11,550 bases of DNA from Brevibacillus sp. Its GTDB lineage: Bacteria > Bacillota > Bacilli > Brevibacillales > Brevibacillaceae. The notes beneath the pieces are model-generated. The model was not told the DNA's origin. It ran no database searches and saw nothing but the letters and a program-made list of their open reading frames with translations. A program made the translations under genes and the position numbers. Below, piece after piece: positions 8,442-11,550 of the stretch; position 1 is the first letter of the stretch; each line of letters starts with the position of its first letter. The stretch spans positions 1 to 11,550 of the forward strand of contig JARDZO010000180.1 in the NCBI GenBank assembly GCA_029240815.1, written 5' to 3'.

Positions 8442-10082
8442 GTGTTACGAAAGCGCTTGGATTTGAACATAGGGTATTTGCTGTTTGTATGTTTACTCGC
8501 TCTTTCTGTAGTGGGATGTACTTCTGCACCCCCACCAGCAGAAGAGGGAGATCCAAAGTCAAAAATGAATGTCAGTCTGACGCCAAAAAAGGGAGGAACA
8601 ATCACGATCGGATACCAAGCGGAGCCGGATACGTTAGACCCGCAAAAAACAGCCCTGCCAGCCGGCAACTTCGTAGGCGGTTTACTGGGAGGAGCCTTGA
8701 TGGTTACCGACCCGTACACCTTTGAGCTGAAGCCTCATCTGGCTAAATCGTACACGATCTCAAAGGATGGTAAGACCTGGACGTTTAATCTTCACCCAGG
8801 GGTGAAGTTTCATGATGGAACTCCGCTGACGGCATCTTCCTTCAAGCAAAGCATGGAACGGGCAATCGATCCAAAGACTGCTTCACCGCTTACTGGACAA
8901 GAGTTAAATGCGATTCAGTCCATTTCTGCTCATGATGACTCTACTCTGATTCTTCAATTGAAACAGCCATCTGCTCCGCTGCTTAGTGCCTTGGCCTATG
9001 GAGGATACCATCAGCCGTTATCGATGGAGGCGGTGAAGAAATATGGAAATGATATTGGACGGAATCCCGTGGGCGTAGGACCGTGGAAGTTCGAGAGCTG
9101 GAAGACGGGGGAATCCATTACGCTGAAACGAAACGATGACTATCAGTGGGCACCTCCGTTTGTGGAGAATCAAGGACCTGTACGGCCAGATAGGCTCGTC
9201 ATCAAGTTTATCAAAGACAATCAGACTCTGATGGCTGCGCTGGACAGTGGAACGATTGATATCGCGAGCGTACCTGCAAAAGACGCGAAGAAGTACAAGA
9301 ATGATAAGAAATTCACCGTCTTGGAAGGGATGCAGCCAGTTGAGAACTTTATCGGAATGAATTTGGAAAATGAGATTTTGCAAGATATCAACGTGCGCAA
9401 AGCTCTTAATCTGGCAATCAACAAAGAAGCGCTGATCGCCGCAGACCTTCAGGGAGAAGGAGTGCCTGTCTACGGACCTATCCCGCGTACAATGCTTGGA
9501 TACGACCCGGAAGTGGAGAAGTACGGCTACAAATACAACAAAGAAGAAGCGATGCGATTGCTGGAGGTGGCCGGTTGGAAGACCAACGAGCGAGGAATCA
9601 GGGAAAAGGACGGCAAAGAGCTCAGCCTCATGATGATCATCGATAATCCCAAGCCAGGAAATCAGCTTGTTCAAAGTATGCTTAAAGAAATTGGTATCGA
9701 TCTGAAAATTCAAAGCTATGAAATGGCCACGGCCTCAGCGCTAGCCGTAAAAGGCGAATTTGATTTGCTGGCAACTGATCACGGAAGCAATGATCCCGAT
9801 ATTTTGAATCTGCTACTGAATTCCAATCAAATCGGCGGCTTGAATTTTTTCCGCATCAACAATAAGGAGCTGGACAGCCTGCTGGAGAAAGGTGCCACAG
9901 CAATGGGCAGCGCGGAAAGAAAGAAAGCTTATGCAGAAATACAGAAGCTTGTAGTTGATGAAGCTTACTGGATTCCGCTGTATTCTGCGAAGACTTTCCA
10001 GGTCATCAACAATCGCATTCAAGGGGTAAAACCTAACCCGTTGGCGACATTGACAATCCAGGATATGTGGGTGAACGAATGA
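8442..10082 (+). CDS. Peptide-binding lipoprotein, solute-binding protein family 5 (OppA/DppA/DppE type)
   Basis: A 546-residue membrane-anchored receptor for the ABC importer encoded upstream. It starts at GTG 8442 with a lipoprotein signal peptide: positive MLRKR, a hydrophobic core at about 10-22 and lipobox VVGC with the acylated Cys26. A short Ser/Pro/Ala linker follows. The mature domain opens with GGTITIGYQAEPDTLDPQ (51-68), and the family 5 signature TFNLHPGVKFHDGTPLTAS lies at 114-132. NPVGVGPWKFESW, near bases 9061-9102, is a second family hallmark. Length is normal. It is the last gene of the operon, 75 bases after the dipeptidase, whereas in many dpp/opp operons the receptor comes first or next to the permeases. 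It probably defines which peptides enter, but ligand specificity cannot be told from sequence. Confidence 0.94.
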   Translation: MLRKRLDLNIGYLLFVCLLALSVVGCTSAPPPAEEGDPKSKMNVSLTPKKGGTITIGYQAEPDTLDPQKTALPAGNFVGGLLGGALMVTDPYTFELKPHLAKSYTISKDGKTWTFNLHPGVKFHDGTPLTASSFKQSMERAIDPKTASPLTGQELNAIQSISAHDDSTLILQLKQPSAPLLSALAYGGYHQPLSMEAVKKYGNDIGRNPVGVGPWKFESWKTGESITLKRNDDYQWAPPFVENQGPVRPDRLVIKFIKDNQTLMAALDSGTIDIASVPAKDAKKYKNDKKFTVLEGMQPVENFIGMNLENEILQDINVRKALNLAINKEALIAADLQGEGVPVYGPIPRTMLGYDPEVEKYGYKYNKEEAMRLLEVAGWKTNERGIREKDGKELSLMMIIDNPKPGNQLVQSMLKEIGIDLKIQSYEMATASALAVKGEFDLLATDHGSNDPDILNLLLNSNQIGGLNFFRINNKELDSLLEKGATAMGSAERKKAYAEIQKLVVDEAYWIPLYSAKTFQVINNRIQGVKPNPLATLTIQDMWVNE

Positions 10083-10089
10083 CATTCGT
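10075..10089 (+). other. Small hairpin over the stop codon of the binding-protein gene
   Basis: ACGAAT / ATTCGT form a perfect six-pair stem with a three-base loop (GAC), covering the TGA at 10080-10082. No T-run follows, so it is not an intrinsic terminator. It may protect the mRNA 3' side or be chance. Confidence 0.3.
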
Positions 10090-10160
10090 GTAGTTAGGTG
10101 AAGGATTTCGCTGCCATGCATGAGGGGGCGTCATTGAAACAAAATATTGCCATAAAATCT

Positions 10161-10292
10161 TTTTTGAACCAATAAATTGCCTAAAAAACAGATAACTAAG
10201 TTCATTCCATCAAGAGTTAGATTAAAAGCTGTAAGAATAACGTGTCTATCCAAGAAATACCTGGGCGATTGATTATCTAACTGGTTCAAAAA
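10161..10292. repeat. 132-bp segment bounded by an 11-base perfect inverted repeat
   Basis: TTTTTGAACCA at 10161-10171 and its exact complement TGGTTCAAAAA at 10282-10292 face each other. Looser matching continues inward (AATTGCC versus AATCGCC when the right arm is reversed and gaps are allowed). The segment is too short for a transposase and no clear target-site duplication is seen. It could be a small non-autonomous element, an RNA-level stem, or chance in AT-rich decayed DNA. It overlaps the start of the decayed CoiA-like frame. Confidence 0.35.
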
Positions 10293-10750
10293 CGAGTAAC
10301 CACTACCTTGATGACATCCTTCGCAGAAAAGCGATTTATCAGTCATACGGAATCGAACCCTTTTTCTTTCTCGATATTAAATGGCTAATCGTACATCCGG
10401 AAGATCAACTATTGGGTCTTATTTTACCGGCGGAGCAGGAAATGTCTTCAGTCTCTCCTTGCGATGGGGAATGGTCTCAGAGGCTGAATGAACAGGAATC
10501 AATGATTGGCCAATGGCATTATAACGAAACCGATGTTTTGCGTTCACTTCGGCCATATTCGGTTAATCATATCGTCTACCTGGATCCACATGAGAGGCAT
10601 GCTCATATTCTTAGATATTTGAAAATCAGTAACCAATGGAATCTCTTAATGACATTTCCATTTGCAATTCCTTTGGAGAGCCCTTTGACACTTGAACGTA
10701 ATCACTTATCTTTTAAGGATTCATTAGGTATACAAACGGAAACAAAATGA
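10241..10750 (+). pseudogene. Decayed CoiA-like (competence nuclease-like domain) gene remnant
   Basis: The frame is open from 10241 to the TGA at 10748-10750, but the first start-type codon is a TTG at 10412 with no ribosome binding site. The segment RNTWAIDYLTGSK followed by RRKAIYQSYGIEPFFFLD resembles the nuclease-like core of CoiA-family proteins, where a WAIEYQ-type strand is followed by an RxxxY..GI..(W/F)xLD segment. Later NHIVYLDPHERHAHILRYL also fits the C-terminal part. The N-terminal cysteine-bearing domain of CoiA is absent. Upstream, a possible TTG start at 10134 (after GAGGGGG) gives only MKQNIAIKSFLNQ before a stop, and a second frame at 10168-10270 (SRVRLKAVRI..) ends in a stop too. 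This suggests successive frameshifts in an older gene. Base use is more AT-rich than the operon. It may instead be an unrelated hypothetical protein; the remnant status is more certain than the family. Confidence 0.5.
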
Positions 10751-10795
10751 AGGGGAGCTGCTGCCAAAGCTGCTCCTTTTCGTTTTGTTTTTCTC
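10741..10795 (+). terminator. Very long intrinsic terminator overlapping the end of the CoiA-like frame
   Basis: The left arm at 10741-10758 (AACAAAATGAAGGGGAGC) pairs along its whole 18 bases with 10772-10789 (GCTCCTTTTCGTTTTGTT), with only three G-T wobbles. The 13-base loop (10759-10771) can form a small extra pairing, and the T-rich end continues to about 10792. The left arm contains the TGA stop codon. It is the first strong terminator after the peptide operon and may end that transcript as well. The A-rich left arm gives the opposite strand a T-rich run too, so it could work in both directions. Confidence 0.8.
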
Positions 10796-10835
10796 CCACC
10801 GCCTGAGGCCAAAGGAAGAAGATCAATCAGACTAG

Positions 10836-11065
10836 GTAACACGTAAGCGCGTCACTCCGCGAATCCGTCGCCGAAATTTAAATGAGTGACTGCGCTCGGA
10901 GATGCTTATGTATCGCTGTTTTCGCGGAAACACAGAATCACGTCCCATTGCGAACAGCAGTCTTTTATGTATTTCCCCTTCGCACTCGTTAGTGCCATCA
11001 GCATCATGAGTAATGTAGTAGAGAACAAGCGAACCACCTGAAACCCATCCTCCAGGTGGTTTTTT
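10836..11065 (+). ncRNA. Candidate structured RNA ending in an intrinsic terminator
   Basis: No credible protein lies here, yet complementary segments nest in order. P1 is ACGTAAGC (10841-10848) with GCTTATGT (10904-10911), one G-T pair. P2 inside it is GTCACTC (10851-10857) with GAGTGAC (10884-10890), extended by GC/GC after a bulged T. P3 is GCTGTT plus CGC (10915-10925) with GCGAACAGC (10950-10958), containing a two-base bulge. P4 is GCACT-CGTT-AGTGC (10982-10995). P5 is the terminator at 11033-11065. The terminal T-run fixes the plus strand. I could not match it to 6S, SRP, RNase P, tmRNA, T-box or common riboswitches, and I see no convincing promoter just upstream; the 5' end is set only by P1. 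It may also be a dispersed intergenic repeat. The pairing is seen; transcription is inferred. Confidence 0.45.
11033..11065 (+). terminator. Intrinsic terminator ending the structured region
   Basis: ACCACCTG (11033-11040) pairs perfectly with CAGGTGGT (11053-11060). A 12-base loop lies between them and five T residues follow. This directional signal ends transcripts on the plus strand about 315 bases before the next gene. Confidence 0.8.
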
Positions 11066-11176
11066 CAATCTTGCCTATCTTTTCAATTCATTTCTAGTAT
11101 CTTTACCTGAACTTCTTTTCTCTTTATTATGCTACTGTAGCCGTAGTGAAATTAAAGAAGTAGAAAAACCACCTGG
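11052..11176. repeat. 13-base inverted repeat between terminator arm and downstream leader
   Basis: CCAGGTGGTTTTT at 11052-11064 (descending arm and T-tail of the terminator) is the exact complement of AAAAACCACCTGG at 11164-11176. If the upstream RNA and the downstream mRNA leader are separate transcripts, these two sites could pair in trans. Confidence 0.6.
11102..11130 (+). promoter_or_regulatory. Candidate sigma-A promoter (distal)
   Basis: TTTACC (11102-11107) and TATTAT (11125-11130) are spaced by 17 bases, matching the consensus at four and five of six positions. A transcript from here would start near 11137 and carry the 13-base complement to the upstream terminator and a leader of about 245 bases. 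Confidence 0.35.
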
Positions 11177-11298
11177 CACAATTCTCAAGTGAGTCTAAAC
11201 ATGTTAGGATACGAAAATGTTATGAATACAATTTCTAAGATGAGTTATCTGTCTTCTCTTTATAAAATTTACAACTTAGGGACAACTGAAAGATACTT

Positions 11299-11326
11299 TT
11301 TACATATTCCCGCTATATTCTATAGC
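11299..11326 (+). promoter_or_regulatory. Candidate proximal promoter with a dyad over the -10 region
   Basis: TTTACA (11299-11304) and TATAGC (11321-11326) are spaced by 16 bases. The -10 lies within a perfect inverted repeat, GCTATA-TTC-TATAGC (11312-11326), which could be an operator. The start would be near 11333, giving a leader of about 50 bases. The -10 is weak (four of six), so confidence is modest. Confidence 0.3.
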
Positions 11327-11368
11327 TGTAACAAAGGTTTCGTGCACAAACCAAAAACAAAAAATTTT

Positions 11369-11374
11369 AGGAGG
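11369..11374 (+). promoter_or_regulatory. Ribosome binding site of the secreted-protein gene
   Basis: A perfect AGGAGG seven bases before ATG 11382 supports active translation of the gene that follows. Confidence 0.8.
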
Positions 11375-11381
11375 CATTAAT

Positions 11382-11550
11382 ATGAACAAAAAAAATATTC
11401 TCGTTTTTTCGATGGCACTATCAATTGTAGGCGGTGCTACAGCAGCTGTATATGCAAGTGAATACGCGGTTAATTCTACTAAAAACAGGGTCGTAACGGT
11501 GACAAACAAAGAAGGAAATGGCACAAATCAAACCACTACAAATCATGTAG
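11382..11550 (+). CDS. Secreted hypothetical protein, 3'-truncated
   Basis: The first 56 residues of a gene cut off by the window end; no stop is reached. The N-terminus is a classical signal peptide: MNKKN, a hydrophobic core (ILVFSMALSIVGGATAAV) and a likely signal peptidase I site after VYA, at about residue 25 (VYA|SEY). No lipobox cysteine is present, so it should be released or wall-associated. The mature start is polar and rich in Asn and Thr (TNKEGNGTNQTTTNHV), like linkers of exported wall or surface proteins. No family is recognised. The gene has its own strong ribosome binding site and AT-rich upstream DNA, and is separated from the peptide operon by two terminators, so it is an independent unit. 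Confidence 0.8.
   Translation, partial: MNKKNILVFSMALSIVGGATAAVYASEYAVNSTKNRVVTVTNKEGNGTNQTTTNHV

Larger units (their letters stand above)
11067..11381. other. AT-rich intergenic leader region
   Basis: About 315 bases without a supported gene, distinctly richer in A and T than the operon. It holds two candidate promoters, the downstream copy of the 13-base inverted repeat, a 15-base dyad and the ribosome binding site of the secreted protein. A frame from 11189 or 11201 to 11380 exists but has no ribosome binding site and no recognisable protein character. Confidence 0.6.

Noticed and set aside
9018..9713. 231-codon minus-strand open frame
   Set aside because: Shadow of the binding-protein gene, which shows firm family 5 motifs in the plus strand.
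10131..10346. 71-codon minus-strand open frame
   Set aside because: It lies over the pseudogene start, with no ribosome binding site or recognisable domain; the plus-strand CoiA-like reading explains the region better.
10836..11065. T-box or common riboswitch as identity of the structured region
   Set aside because: No T-box motif (GGGTGGNACCGCG type) and no recognisable SAM, lysine, cobalamin or similar core; the nearest downstream gene is over 300 bases away.
10832..11068. 78-codon minus-strand open frame across the structured region
   Set aside because: Its TTG start falls in the plus-strand terminator, no ribosome binding site precedes it, and the paired segments explain the sequence better. 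It could still mark a repeat family that yields similar spurious frames.
11189..11380. 63-codon plus-strand frame ending just before the secreted-protein gene
   Set aside because: Starts (GTG 11189, ATG 11201) have no ribosome binding site, the AGGAGG inside it serves ATG 11382, and the product has no recognisable character.
1..11550. CRISPR array, tRNA/rRNA genes, transposase or integrase
   Set aside because: No regularly spaced repeats, no cloverleaf or rRNA-like sequence and no recombinase motifs were seen on either strand.

Overview
The window looks like chromosomal DNA from a Gram-positive, spore-forming Firmicute of the Brevibacillus/Paenibacillus type. The grounds are strong AGGAGG-type ribosome binding sites, ATG/GTG/TTG start use, a lipoprotein (not periplasmic) solute-binding protein, and a gene set common in that group. 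The genus is an inference; no marker gene settles it.

Bases 1-10082 read as one long plus-strand operon for uptake and breakdown of peptides. In order it holds: a 5'-truncated beta-lactamase-fold serine hydrolase; a second, complete serine hydrolase joined to it by an ATGA overlap; the two permeases (DppB- and DppC-like) and two ATPases (DppD- and DppF-like) of a dipeptide/oligopeptide ABC importer; an M29 metallo-aminopeptidase; an M19 (renal/membrane dipeptidase family) dipeptidase; and last, the lipoprotein substrate-binding protein. Gaps are short (-4 to about 75 bases) with no terminator or convincing internal promoter seen. The simple model is that the lipoprotein captures peptides, DppBCDF imports them, and the M29 and M19 enzymes cut them in the cytosol. 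The two serine hydrolases may act on D-residue or otherwise modified peptides, but their substrates cannot be read from sequence.

Bases 10083-10800 hold a decayed gene. An open frame at 10241-10750 resembles the nuclease-like C-terminal part of CoiA-type competence proteins, with its N-terminal part lost or frame-shifted. An 11-base inverted repeat brackets 132 bp at its upstream edge. The frame ends inside a very long (18-pair) intrinsic terminator hairpin, which may also end the operon transcript.

Bases 10836-11065 carry no convincing gene but are rich in nested complementary segments and finish in a second intrinsic terminator. This is the best candidate for something undescribed: a roughly 230-nt structured RNA. 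Its 3' end is complementary over 13 bases to a site about 100 bases downstream, in the AT-rich leader of the next gene. Bases 11067-11381 are AT-rich with two candidate promoters and a dyad. At 11382 a new gene starts, encoding a secreted protein cut off by the window end.
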